Source: Myxococcales bacterium (GTDB lineage Bacteria > Myxococcota_A > Polyangia > Polyangiales > Polyangiaceae). From it: a stretch of 64,000 bases of DNA. The position numbers were made by a program, and so were the translations under genes. The stretch is taken from positions 62,001-126,000 of the forward strand of contig SECP01000021.1 of the NCBI GenBank assembly GCA_004193285.1, given 5' to 3'. Shown one piece after another: positions 1 through 9,817 of the stretch. Each line of letters starts with the position of its first letter. Within the stretch, counting starts at the first letter, position 1. Below the pieces are notes generated by a model, which saw only the letters and a program-made list of their open reading frames with translations, made no database searches and was not told where the DNA came from.

Positions 1-725
1 ATCCGCTCACCCCCATTCAGCTCGGGGTGCAGGAGATCCATCGCCGGTATCAAGGCTCGGACGAACGCTTCCGGGATCTGCTCGATACGACGCTCGAAAT
101 CGTGGAGGACGAAGTCGGTACTCTTCGCCGCCTGGTCTCGGAGTTTTCGGACTTCGCCCGCTTGCCTCAGGCGCATCTGCAAGACGCGGACTTGGTGGAG
201 TTCCTCGGCGAACAGCGCCGGCAAGTGGAGACGCCCGAGGGGCAGCACGAGGGCGAGCGCTCCGTGATCCGCCTGAGCGCGCAGCGCCCTCATTTCTCGT
301 GGCGTTTTCCTAGCGGCCCGGCGGAGGTTGCGATCGATCGGCAGATGCTCCGACGCGTGCTCCTCAACCTGATCCAAAATGCGGCGGACGCTCTCGCGGA
401 TGCCAAGGTAGAGGAGCCGCGAATCGAGGTGTCGCTGACGAGGCAGGGCGACTTCTTCGTGGTGGACGTGGATGACAACGGTCCCGGCATCCCCCCCGCG
501 CTGCGCGAGTTGGTCTTCGACCCTTATGTCACCACCAAGCACACCGGCACCGGGCTCGGTTTGGCGATCGTGAAGAAGATCGCCATCGAGCACGGCGGAA
601 GCGCGACCGCGGACGCGGGGCGGCTGGGCGGCGCGCGCTTGCGCCTGACCCTACCCGCGCGCGGAACCGCCGCCGCCCGCGAGCTACCTTTGCGCGCCGA
701 GCACGCCAGCAGGCCTACGGTATGA
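1..725 (+). CDS. Sensor histidine kinase, NtrY/NtrB-like (5' end outside window)
   Basis: Carboxy-terminal part of a two-component sensor kinase. The frame is open from base 3 and its first residues read PLTPIQL, the tail of an H box of the NtrY type, so the phosphorylated His lies just upstream of the window. A helical dimerisation segment follows, then the ATP-binding domain: N box NLIQNAADAL (near base 370), G1 box DDNGPGIP (near 472) and G2 box GTGLGLAIVKKI (near 550). The GTG at 27 is internal to the gene. Its stop overlaps the next start by four bases (ATGA at 722), which suggests translational coupling to the thioredoxin-like gene. The partner response regulator is not in view. Confidence 0.9.
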   Translation, partial: PLTPIQLGVQEIHRRYQGSDERFRDLLDTTLEIVEDEVGTLRRLVSEFSDFARLPQAHLQDADLVEFLGEQRRQVETPEGQHEGERSVIRLSAQRPHFSWRFPSGPAEVAIDRQMLRRVLLNLIQNAADALADAKVEEPRIEVSLTRQGDFFVVDVDDNGPGIPPALRELVFDPYVTTKHTGTGLGLAIVKKIAIEHGGSATADAGRLGGARLRLTLPARGTAAARELPLRAEHASRPTV

Positions 726-1288
726 GCACCCCCAAAAAGAAGTCGCAGCTGGACGAAGTGAAGACCGGGTACCTCGTCGCGGCGCTCGTCCTCGCATTCA
801 GCCTGTTCATGGGCTTGTTCGTGCTGCCCTACTTGGGCGTGAAGAAAGCGGAGAGCTCGCCCCTCGTCGGCCAGACAGCGCCGGACTTCGTGCTGCCCTA
901 CGCCACGCCGGCGGAGGCGGGTAAGTCACAGCGCTTGTCCGACCTGCAGGGCACCGCGGTGGTGCTGGATTTTTGGGCGAGCTGGTGCGCCCCGTGCCGC
1001 GCGCAGACGCCGGTGCTGGAGCGCGTGGCGAAAGCCTTTGGGCCGCGGCTGCGCGTGCTCGGTGTCGGTACGAGCGATGACCGCGCGAGCATCGAGCGCT
1101 TCCTGCAGCGGGGCGAGCTAGGCTATCCCAGCGTCTTCGACGACCAGGACGTCGCGTCGGAGCTGTACCATGTCCGCAGCCTCCCCACGCTGGTCGTCCT
1201 CGGCAAAGACGGCACGGTGCGCGCGGTCTCGACCGGTTTCACGAACGAGTCGGAGCTCACCCGCATCGTGACCGACGCCCTGAAGTAA
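722..1288 (+). CDS. TlpA/ResA-like membrane-anchored thioredoxin-fold protein
   Basis: 188 residues. A basic amino terminus (MSTPKKK) is followed by one membrane segment at about residues 17-39, then a thioredoxin fold facing the periplasm. The redox motif is CAPC at 89-92 in the context FWASWCAPC, typical of the TlpA/ResA/DsbE group, which reduces or exchanges disulfides of exported proteins, often during cytochrome c maturation. The cis-Pro loop is visible as SLPTLVVL. The gene overlaps the preceding kinase by four bases. A role in cytochrome c biogenesis is an inference from the family; no ccm genes are adjacent. Confidence 0.85.
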   Translation: MSTPKKKSQLDEVKTGYLVAALVLAFSLFMGLFVLPYLGVKKAESSPLVGQTAPDFVLPYATPAEAGKSQRLSDLQGTAVVLDFWASWCAPCRAQTPVLERVAKAFGPRLRVLGVGTSDDRASIERFLQRGELGYPSVFDDQDVASELYHVRSLPTLVVLGKDGTVRAVSTGFTNESELTRIVTDALK

Positions 1289-1345
1289 CGGAGGCCCGCG
1301 GCGGTTGGCGTCGCCGCGCGGGCGGGATATGCTCGCGCAAATTCC

Positions 1346-2431
1346 ATGAGCCACGTCTTTACTCTCGTGCTCGCTGGCGGCAGCGGCACCCGCTTTTGGC
1401 CTGCTTCGCGCAAGAGTCGCCCCAAGCAAGTGCTGGGCATGGGGCCGGACCCGAGCTTGCCGCTGATTGGTCACACCCTGCGCCGCGTGGCCGAGCTGTG
1501 CCCGAGCCCGAACATGATCGTGGCGACGGGCGAGGCGCTCGTGGAGGTCACGCGCGAGGCGCTGCCGAGCTTGGCCGAGGCGAACTTCATCGCGGAGCCG
1601 GTCGCCAAGAACACCGCACCATGCATCGCGTGGGGCGCGCAGGTCATCGCCGCGCGCGATCCGGAGGCGGTCGTCATGGTGCTGCCCAGTGACCATCACA
1701 TCGAGGACGAGCCGGAGTTTCGTCGCATCCTCTCGCTGGCGCTGGACACGGCGGCGCGCGGCACCATCACCACCGTGGGCATCAAGCCCACCCGCGCGGA
1801 GACCGGTTACGGCTACATCGAGGCCGAGCGCGAGCACGCGCCGGGTGTCCTCGCCGTCAGTCGCTTCGTAGAGAAGCCGGACCTGCCCACCGCCGAGCGC
1901 TACGTCGCGGGTGGGAAGCACTTTTGGAACAGCGGCATGTTCTTCTTCCGCGCGAAGGACATGCTGCGCGCGGTCGAGGAGCACCTGCCTGCCGTGCACG
2001 CAGGCTTGCAGCTCATCGCCGAGGCGAGGGGCCGCGGGCCCGAGGCGGAGCGTGAAGCGACCGCGCGCGCCTTCGCGCAGATGCCGTCGATCAGCATCGA
2101 CCACGGCATCATGGAAAAGCTCGGCTCGTTGGCGGTGGTGCCCGGCTCGTTCGGCTGGAGCGACCTGGGTAGCTGGCACACGGTCTGGGAGCTCGGCAAG
2201 GCGGACCAGGGAGGCAACGTCGGGCCAGCGGACTCGGTGTTCATCGACGCGCAACGCAACCTCATCGAGGATTTGCGCGGCAACAAGACGAAGCGCACGG
2301 TCGCGTTGCTCGGCGTGAGCGACCTGTGCATCGTGGAGACGGACGACGCGGTGCTCATCATGCCGCGGGATCGCGCCCAAGACGTGCGCGCGGTGGTGGA
2401 CGAGCTGGCCAAGCGCGGAGGGCCGGTCTGA
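1346..2431 (+). CDS. manC: Mannose-1-phosphate guanylyltransferase
   Basis: 361 residues. Makes GDP-mannose from mannose-1-phosphate and GTP for polysaccharide or glycan synthesis in the cytoplasm. The nucleotidyltransferase signature LAGGSGTRFWPASRK followed by PKQ is at the amino terminus, FVEKPD lies in the middle, WNSGMFFF marks the sugar-binding part and SDLGSW a late conserved loop. The length fits the single-domain form: the carboxy-terminal phosphomannose-isomerase cupin of the roughly 470-residue bifunctional enzymes is absent. The ATG at 1346 gives the standard start directly before the Rossmann strand. The stop touches a downstream lipoprotein gene. Confidence 0.93.
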   Translation: MSHVFTLVLAGGSGTRFWPASRKSRPKQVLGMGPDPSLPLIGHTLRRVAELCPSPNMIVATGEALVEVTREALPSLAEANFIAEPVAKNTAPCIAWGAQVIAARDPEAVVMVLPSDHHIEDEPEFRRILSLALDTAARGTITTVGIKPTRAETGYGYIEAEREHAPGVLAVSRFVEKPDLPTAERYVAGGKHFWNSGMFFFRAKDMLRAVEEHLPAVHAGLQLIAEARGRGPEAEREATARAFAQMPSISIDHGIMEKLGSLAVVPGSFGWSDLGSWHTVWELGKADQGGNVGPADSVFIDAQRNLIEDLRGNKTKRTVALLGVSDLCIVETDDAVLIMPRDRAQDVRAVVDELAKRGGPV

Positions 2432-2457
2432 AGCATCACGCGGGCGCGGCCCTCGCG

Positions 2458-2865
2458 ATGGCCCTGGGCGCGGTTTCGCTCGCCGGCTGCGCGAAGTTTC
2501 GCACCGCGCGTGAGTGCGGCGTCTTCGTGTCCGCGATCAAGACTTGGCAGGGGCAGGGGGCCAAGCCGGCTGGCTCCGTCTCGTCACCGGCCAGCTCCGG
2601 GCCGCTGGATTCGCGGGCGCTCGCCGAACGCTACGAAGACCTGGGGCGCCGCATCGACGCCTTGAACCTGGAGTCGGCCGAGCTTTCGCCACGCGCTCGG
2701 CGGTATCAAAAGCTTGCGCGTGAGGCCGCGGCGGCCCTGCGGGACGTAGCGGCGGCGATGGAGCGCGGCGACGCAGAGAGCGCGCGCAAGCGCCGCGTGG
2801 AGTTCGACGACCTCTCGCGCAGCGAGGCGCCGCTGGTCGCGGACATCAACGCGGTGTGCCGGTAG
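2458..2865 (+). CDS. Small helical lipoprotein of unknown function
   Basis: About 135 residues from the ATG at 2458. The lipobox is SLAGC, and the rest is predicted mainly helical with charged heptad-like stretches (for example ALAERYEDLGRRI); no catalytic motif is seen. From ATG 2458 the signal peptide is very short (MALGAVSLAGC) and lacks a basic residue. A CTG at 2428, which overlaps the manC stop as CTGA, would give LKHHAGAALAMALG plus the same lipobox: a normal-length signal with Lys2. I therefore think the true start may be 2428. The function is unknown. Confidence 0.7.
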   Translation: MALGAVSLAGCAKFRTARECGVFVSAIKTWQGQGAKPAGSVSSPASSGPLDSRALAERYEDLGRRIDALNLESAELSPRARRYQKLAREAAAALRDVAAAMERGDAESARKRRVEFDDLSRSEAPLVADINAVCR

Positions 2866-2886
2866 ACGCGCTCGCAGCTGCTCGCT

Positions 2887-5019
<2,133 letters not shown>

Positions 5020-5077
5020 GGATCTGACAAGCGTTAGCCTGCCTCGCTCCTGGCGCAAGGACGGGAGCCCGGAGTGA

Positions 5078-5095
5078 CTGACAGCGGTGTGTCAG
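5078..5095 (-). promoter_or_regulatory. Inverted repeat upstream of uvrB, candidate SOS (LexA-like) operator
   Basis: Perfect dyad CTGACA, six bases, TGTCAG, lying 58 bases before the uvrB start. An ATTAAA/TTTAAT stretch at about 5098-5103 sits next to it and could be a -10 region on the minus strand. uvrB is a classic SOS gene, so a damage-regulator site is the natural reading, but the sequence is not the Escherichia coli LexA box and identity is unproven. Confidence 0.4.
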
Positions 5096-5191
5096 CGATT
5101 AAATGAGGGCACTTTCGCGCCGAAAGAGCGAGCTCGACAGGGCCCGGCTCGAACCCCTGGGGAGGTGGCGCGCGGGCGACGCTTCACGGGG

Positions 5192-6256
5192 CTACGGGAA
5201 CAGCGGCACTTCGGGCAAGCCGAGCGCGTCCGGCCAACCTTGGGCGACGTTGAAGGCCTGCACCGCTTGAGCGGAGGCCCCGCGCGCCAGGTTGTCTATC
5301 GCGCACATGGCCAAGAGCAGCCCGGCGTGGTCGTCCTGCACGTAGGCGACGTGGGCGCGCGCGGAGCCGCGCACCCAGAGCGTGTCCGGAAGCACGCCGG
5401 CAGGGAGCACGGTCACCAGACCTTGCTGGTAGAGCTCGCTGGCCGCGGCGCGGCACGCGTCTGCAGTAACGCCCGCTTTCGGCTTCACGTACGCGGTGAC
5501 CAAAATCCCGCGGGACATCGGCACCAGCACCGGCGTGAACGCTACCGTGATGGGCTGACCGGCGACCAGCGACAGCTCCTGCTCGATCTCCGGCACGTGG
5601 CGGTGGGTACTGCCGGCCTTGTAGGGGCGAATGCCCTCGCTGGCCTCCGGGAAGTGGAATGCCGGCGCTGGCGAGCGCCCGCCTCCGCTGACCCCCGTCT
5701 TGGAATCGATGATGATGGGGGACGGCTCGACGAGCTTGCTCTTCAAGAGCGGCGCGAGCGGCAGGAGGGAAGTCGTGACGTGGCAGCCGGGCGCCGCGAT
5801 CAGCTTCGCGCCCGAGAGCTCGGCGCGGTGCAGCTCTGGCTGGCCATAAACCGACTTCGGCAGCAGCTCGGTCGCGGGGTGCTCGCCGTACCACTTCTGG
5901 TACGTGGCCGCGTCTTTGAGCCGAAAATCCGCGGACAAGTCGACGACTCGGACGCCGGCTTCGTACAGGGCCTTGCCGGCGCGCGCGCTGGCCGCGTGCG
6001 GCAAGCACAGGAACGCGACGTCGATGCGCTTCGCCAGCTCCGGCGCTTGCTCCGGATCGAAGCCCTCCAGAACCAAATCAGAAAGGCCGGCAACGCCGAG
6101 CGTGCCTGGGAGGACCTCGCTCAGTCGTTTGCCGGCCTTCTCCCGTGCGCCCACCATGACGATGGAAAGCTTCGGGTGCCCGTGCAGCAGGCGCACGAGC
6201 TCTGCGCCGGTGTATCCTCCGGCGCCCAAAATTCCGACGCGGAGGATATCGGGCAC
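5192..6256 (-). CDS. argC: N-acetyl-gamma-glutamyl-phosphate reductase
   Basis: 354 residues. Third enzyme of arginine biosynthesis: NADPH-dependent reduction of N-acetylglutamyl-5-phosphate to the semialdehyde. The dinucleotide-binding motif GILGAGGYTGAEL is at residues 8-20, the conserved DLSADFRLKD at about 106-115, and the catalytic Cys158 lies in AAPGCHVT. The residue after Cys is His where many homologues have Tyr, a mild oddity that does not touch the nucleophile. It starts 13 bases after the rpsI stop, so it very probably belongs to a ribosomal-protein operon rplM-rpsI-argC. No other arg gene is nearby. Confidence 0.95.
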   Translation of the reverse strand: MPDILRVGILGAGGYTGAELVRLLHGHPKLSIVMVGAREKAGKRLSEVLPGTLGVAGLSDLVLEGFDPEQAPELAKRIDVAFLCLPHAASARAGKALYEAGVRVVDLSADFRLKDAATYQKWYGEHPATELLPKSVYGQPELHRAELSGAKLIAAPGCHVTTSLLPLAPLLKSKLVEPSPIIIDSKTGVSGGGRSPAPAFHFPEASEGIRPYKAGSTHRHVPEIEQELSLVAGQPITVAFTPVLVPMSRGILVTAYVKPKAGVTADACRAAASELYQQGLVTVLPAGVLPDTLWVRGSARAHVAYVQDDHAGLLLAMCAIDNLARGASAQAVQAFNVAQGWPDALGLPEVPLFP

Positions 6257-6269
6257 AGTAACTACATCC

Positions 6270-6662
6270 TTAGCGCTTGGAGTACTGGAAGCGCTTACGG
6301 GCGCCCGCCTGGCCGTACTTCTTGCGTTCCTTCTTGCGGTCGTCGCGAGTGAGGAACCCGGCGCGCTTGAGCGCCAAGCGACGCTCCGGAGTCTCCGCGA
6401 GGAGAGCGCGAGCGATGCCGTGACGCATGGCCTCGGCTTGCGCGCTGTGGCCGCCGCCGGCGACGGTCGCCTTCACGTCGTACTTGTCCAGCACCTCGAT
6501 GGCCTCGAGCGACTGGCGCGCGATCATGCGCGAGGTCTCGCGCTCGAAGTAGTGATCGGCGTCGGTGCCGTTCACGATCATCTTGCCCGTGCCCGGGCTG
6601 ATCCAAACGCGAGCGACCGCGGTCTTGCGCTTACCAGTGGCGTACGTCGAAACTTCGGACAT
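6270..6662 (-). CDS. rpsI: 30S ribosomal protein S9
   Basis: 130 residues. It begins [19 protein letters not shown] and ends with the hallmark basic tail [17 protein letters not shown], which reaches the P-site tRNA. The [19 protein letters not shown] segment is the conserved core. Full length for the family. It lies 23 bases downstream of rplM, the usual partner, and 13 bases upstream of argC. Confidence 0.98.
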   Translation of the reverse strand: MSEVSTYATGKRKTAVARVWISPGTGKMIVNGTDADHYFERETSRMIARQSLEAIEVLDKYDVKATVAGGGHSAQAEAMRHGIARALLAETPERRLALKRAGFLTRDDRKKERKKYGQAGARKRFQYSKR

Positions 6663-6685
6663 GTCTTCAGGCTTCTTTCAAGTGA

Positions 6686-7120
6686 TCAGAGCGAAAGGGC
6701 TTCCGGCTTTTGCGCCGCGTGCGGGTGCTTGTCGCTCCCGTAAACCTTGAGCTTTTGCAGCATCTCACGACCGAGCACGTTCTTCGGCAGCATGCCCTTC
6801 ACGGCCTTCTCGATCGGGAAACCGGCGTCCTTGGCGAGGACCTCGCGGTACGACTCGCGCTTGATCGCGCCCGGGTAGCCGCTGTGCGAGTAGTACATCT
6901 TGTCGTCCGACTTCACGCCGGTGAGCTTCACCTTGTCGGCGTTGACGATGATCACGAAGTCGCCCGTGTCCACGTGCGGGGTGTACGTCGGCTTGTGCTT
7001 GCCGCGCAGCACGCTAGCGACGCGCGTCGCCAGGCGGCCGAGCGGGATGTCCGTAGCGTCGAGCACGTACCACTTACGGGTCGCCGCAGCCTCTGCCGGT
7101 TTCGCTTGATACGTCGCCAT
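6686..7120 (-). CDS. rplM: 50S ribosomal protein L13
   Basis: 144 residues from the ATG at 7120 ([11 protein letters not shown]); an in-frame ATG at 7174 would add an atypical leader. Core motifs are [32 protein letters not shown] and [19 protein letters not shown], all typical of L13. It is an early 23S rRNA assembly protein. The gene is first in the apparent operon with rpsI and argC; a plausible sigma-70 type promoter lies 80 bases upstream. Confidence 0.97.
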   Translation of the reverse strand: MATYQAKPAEAAATRKWYVLDATDIPLGRLATRVASVLRGKHKPTYTPHVDTGDFVIIVNADKVKLTGVKSDDKMYYSHSGYPGAIKRESYREVLAKDAGFPIEKAVKGMLPKNVLGREMLQKLKVYGSDKHPHAAQKPEALSL

Positions 7121-7199
7121 CGTCTTCAGATCCTTGTCGTCTCTTGCTGGCCGGAAAGGCGTGAGAAAAATCACGGCCCGATCCGGGAAAAGGGCGGCT

Positions 7200-7228
7200 T
7201 AACTAGCTTCCAGAGACCGGCCCGTCAA
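7200..7228 (-). promoter_or_regulatory. Predicted promoter of rplM-rpsI-argC
   Basis: On the minus strand, TTGACG (7228-7223) and TAGTTA (7205-7200) are separated by 17 bases. This would leave a leader of about 70 bases before the rplM ATG. The -35 is strong and the -10 weak. Confidence 0.4.
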
Positions 7229-7514
7229 GTCCATGTGCAGGCCCCCTGTTGATAGAGGGGTAGGCCAGGCCTCGTTCACCCTCTTCGGCGCCGCCCGGAA
7301 TCACCAGCGGCCAGCTGGCCGCTTCCCCGGCTCCTTCGAGTCGGCTTGGCGCTTTTACCGCTTCTTTTGGCGAAACTAACGGTTTCTGGGGTCGAGCGCG
7401 CGCCGGCGGATTCATAGCAGGCTCCGTGCGGTGACCCGAGTCTCGAACCCCAAATCCCGCCCGTAGGCGGGCGAGCTAGAAGTGCCGGTCCACCCCGAGG
7501 GGAGTGGGGAAGGG

Positions 7515-7544
7515 TGAACACGGGCGGGAGGGGGCCGCTATACT
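7515..7544 (+). promoter_or_regulatory. Predicted promoter for the HD-GYP/receiver gene
   Basis: TGAACA (7515-7520) and a good -10, TATACT (7539-7544), are 18 bases apart. The start point would fall near 7551, just upstream of the mini-ORF at 7557. Confidence 0.35.
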
Positions 7545-7556
7545 GAGAGGCTGTCC

Positions 7557-7580
7557 ATGCTGCTGCTGACCACTCCATGA
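7557..7580 (+). CDS. Possible seven-residue leader peptide, MLLLTTP
   Basis: A mini-ORF of seven codons and a stop. It has a good purine-rich ribosome site (GAGAGG at 7545-7550), whereas the following ATG at 7577 has none. The stop overlaps that ATG as ATGA, the usual arrangement for translational coupling. The three consecutive Leu codons are all CTG. It could be a leader peptide that delivers ribosomes to the main gene; it could also be chance. Confidence 0.3.
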   Translation: MLLLTTP

Positions 7581-9520
7581 ATCCGGGCAACACGCGACTC
7601 CTCGAACGGCTGTTCGCCGACGGGCTCATCACTGCGGAAGCACAAGAGGCCTGCCTGAACTTGGTGGCTCGCTCTGGAGAGCGAGTGGAGGAAGTCATCC
7701 TGGAGCTGAAGGCGCTCGAGGAGCCCGCGCTGCTCAAGTACTTGGCGGCGCTGCACAAGACTCGCTTCGTCTCCACGGAGAAGCTCGCCAAGGCAGACAT
7801 CGACCGCGTCACCCTCGACAAGGTGCCCAAGAAGCTGGCCGAGCGCGACACGGTGTTCCCGGTCTTGTACGACGCGCAGACCGCGACTCTGAGCGTGGTC
7901 ACGCCGGATCCGGACAACGCGCCTGCGCTGCACGACGTGCAGCTCGCTTCCGGCGTGAAAGAGGTCCGCGCGTTCGTTGGTCGTCCGCGCGCCGTAAAGG
8001 CGGCGATCAGCAAAGCCTACAACGGGGACATCCACGCGTTCGCGATCCTCGACCGCGACGCTCACGCGCAGTTCTCGACCATGCTCAACGTCTTCGAGCG
8101 CAACCTCGTCAGTGACGAGAGCATGGTGCTCGCGATGGCGAAGGAGGCCACGCAGGGCGAGCGGGTGCTGAGCGACCGCGACTTCAAAGCCCGCAAAAGC
8201 GGCTCGAGCGCGAGTGGCGGAGGCGTCAACGACGAGTCGTTTCAAGAGGCGCTCAACGTCCTCATCACCCTCATCGAGAACGCACGGCCCGACCTCCGCG
8301 GCCACTCGGCGCAGGTCGCGCGGCTCACGAAGAAGGTAGCGGAGCGCATCGGGCTCCCGGAGTCCACCAAAGGCGCCTACGTTTGCGGCGCGTACCTGCA
8401 TGATTTGGGCAAGATGGGCGCGTACCACCTGACCGCGCTCAACGTCGCCGAGTACGAGGGTCACAAGGCGCAGGCGGAGAAGCAGTACAAGAGCCCGAGC
8501 CGCTTGCTCGAGGCCGTGCAGCTGCCGTTCGAGGTGACCCAAACCATCGAGCACATGTACGAGCGTTACGACGGAAAAGGATTTCCGGACGGCGCCTCCG
8601 CCAAAGAGATCCCGCTCGGGGGTCGCATCCTCGCCATCGCGGACACGTACGCGGACCTCACGCAGAACCCGCGCAACCCTTTCCGCAAGACGCTCCGCCC
8701 CGTGCAGGCGTGCGAGGTGCTGGCCCGCTACCGCGGCACGGTGTTCGACCCCAACCTGGTGGATCTGTTCAAGCACACCGTCACCGGGGAGGACGTGAAG
8801 GCGCGCCTGCTCGCGAACCGCCACCGCGCGCTCATCATCGACCCTGATCCGGAAGAGACGACGGTGCTGGAGCTGCGGCTGCTCGAGCAAGGCTTCGAAG
8901 TAGCGCAAGCGCACAGCATCGAGGACGCCCTGAAGATCTTGGAAAAGGGCGAGATGGAGCTGGTGATCTCCGAGCTCGACCTTCCGAACGGCGACGGACT
9001 TGCGCTCCTCGCGGAGGTGCGCAAGCGGCCCTATGGGCAAAAGCTACCGTGGGTCGTCGTCACCGGCCGCTCCAGCCGCAACGACGCGCAGAAGGCCTTC
9101 GACCTCGGGGCCGCGGATTTCTTGTCGAAGCCCGTCTCCGCGGATCTGCTGGTCGCCAAGCTGAAGCAAATCATCGAGCGGGAGGCCCGGCAGGCGGGCG
9201 GAGCCCGAGGCGTTTCCGGCTCGCTCGTGGAGATGGGCCTGCCGGATATGGTGCAGGTCTTGTGGCACGGCCGAAAGAGCGGCTCCCTCAAGATCCGGTC
9301 CGGCACGAGCTCGGGCGAGATTCACTTCGTCGCCGGCGCCATCTACAACGCGATGTGGGCGACTTTGCGGGGTGAAGAAGCGTTTTACGCGATGCTCAAG
9401 CTCACGGAGGGGGACTTTGCCATGGACCCGAACTTCACCGCTCCGCAGCAAGTGATCATGGATTCTCCCGAGGCGCTTTTGCTCGAAGGCATGCGCCGCA
9501 TGGATGAGGGCGCGCGCTGA
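7577..9520 (+). CDS. MshEN / HD-GYP-like / receiver / PATAN (DUF4388) signalling protein
   Basis: 647 residues, cytoplasmic. Four parts can be read: a GspE/MshE amino-terminal type domain (1-150, possible nucleotide sensor), an HD-GYP-like phosphohydrolase (about 215-405, HD at 275-276), a receiver (about 417-535) and a PATAN/DUF4388 domain (about 545-647). The HD domain keeps HDLGK and DGKGFP, but the HHE signature reads MYE at 327-329 (His326 sits one place earlier), so c-di-GMP hydrolysis is doubtful. In the receiver the phospho-acceptor Asp is replaced by Glu466 (LVISELDLP), while the acidic pair (Asp422, Asp424), Thr496 and Lys518 remain. Probably a signal integrator not driven by phosphorylation. 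No kinase gene is adjacent. Confidence 0.88.
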   Translation: MNPGNTRLLERLFADGLITAEAQEACLNLVARSGERVEEVILELKALEEPALLKYLAALHKTRFVSTEKLAKADIDRVTLDKVPKKLAERDTVFPVLYDAQTATLSVVTPDPDNAPALHDVQLASGVKEVRAFVGRPRAVKAAISKAYNGDIHAFAILDRDAHAQFSTMLNVFERNLVSDESMVLAMAKEATQGERVLSDRDFKARKSGSSASGGGVNDESFQEALNVLITLIENARPDLRGHSAQVARLTKKVAERIGLPESTKGAYVCGAYLHDLGKMGAYHLTALNVAEYEGHKAQAEKQYKSPSRLLEAVQLPFEVTQTIEHMYERYDGKGFPDGASAKEIPLGGRILAIADTYADLTQNPRNPFRKTLRPVQACEVLARYRGTVFDPNLVDLFKHTVTGEDVKARLLANRHRALIIDPDPEETTVLELRLLEQGFEVAQAHSIEDALKILEKGEMELVISELDLPNGDGLALLAEVRKRPYGQKLPWVVVTGRSSRNDAQKAFDLGAADFLSKPVSADLLVAKLKQIIEREARQAGGARGVSGSLVEMGLPDMVQVLWHGRKSGSLKIRSGTSSGEIHFVAGAIYNAMWATLRGEEAFYAMLKLTEGDFAMDPNFTAPQQVIMDSPEALLLEGMRRMDEGAR

Positions 9521-9802
9521 ACGCACGCGGGGTGCGCCTGCCACCGAGTACGTTCGGGCTGTACGGCGCGGTCGGGGCTCGAGCCGCTCCCGTCGGTGTA
9601 AGCGCCCTGGCTACATATATATGACGCTAGTGTAGGCGAGCCCCGGACGAGCCCGCGCCCGGGTGAACTGCGCTGAAAGCACTGAATTAAAGCGCCCACA
9701 GCGCGTCCCTCGGCCGCAGCTCCCGCAACGTATGACGCAAAGGTGAAGGGAGCGATGACGGGCCCATCGTGGTAGCCTCGCTAGTTCGTAACCCCCTCGG
9801 AT
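9521..9802. other. Intergenic region, about 280 bases
   Basis: No gene recognised. One AT-rich spot (ACATATATATGAC near 9613) stands out against the GC-rich background and may mark a promoter for the downstream gene; no convincing -35 box was found. Confidence 0.4.
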
Positions 9803-9817
9803 TTGCACGGGCGCAGC

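Larger units (their letters stand above)
7121..7576. other. 456-base divergent intergenic region between rplM and the HD-GYP gene
   Basis: Holds the proposed rplM promoter (7200-7228), a perfect GC hairpin with 6-base arms and a CGTA loop (7456-7471), a proposed promoter on the plus strand (7515-7544) and a seven-codon leader ORF (7557-7580). No tRNA could be folded although a GGTTCGAGACTC string is present on the minus strand near 7450. Confidence 0.5.

Noticed and set aside
1118..2380. Long minus-strand reading frame opposite manC
   Set aside because: Arg/His-rich composition without motifs, fully antisense to a gene with clear signatures; a shadow of high-GC third positions. The same holds for frames opposite uvrB (3106-4317), the HD-GYP gene (7538-9040) and the ABC-F gene (36982-38337).
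5192..6256. argC as inactive because His follows the catalytic Cys
   Set aside because: The nucleophile and all other motifs are intact; variation at the next residue does not abolish the catalytic pattern.
7420..7490. tRNA-like string on the minus strand (GGTTCGAGACTC)
   Set aside because: Looks like a T-loop, but no acceptor stem or anticodon arm could be paired around it.
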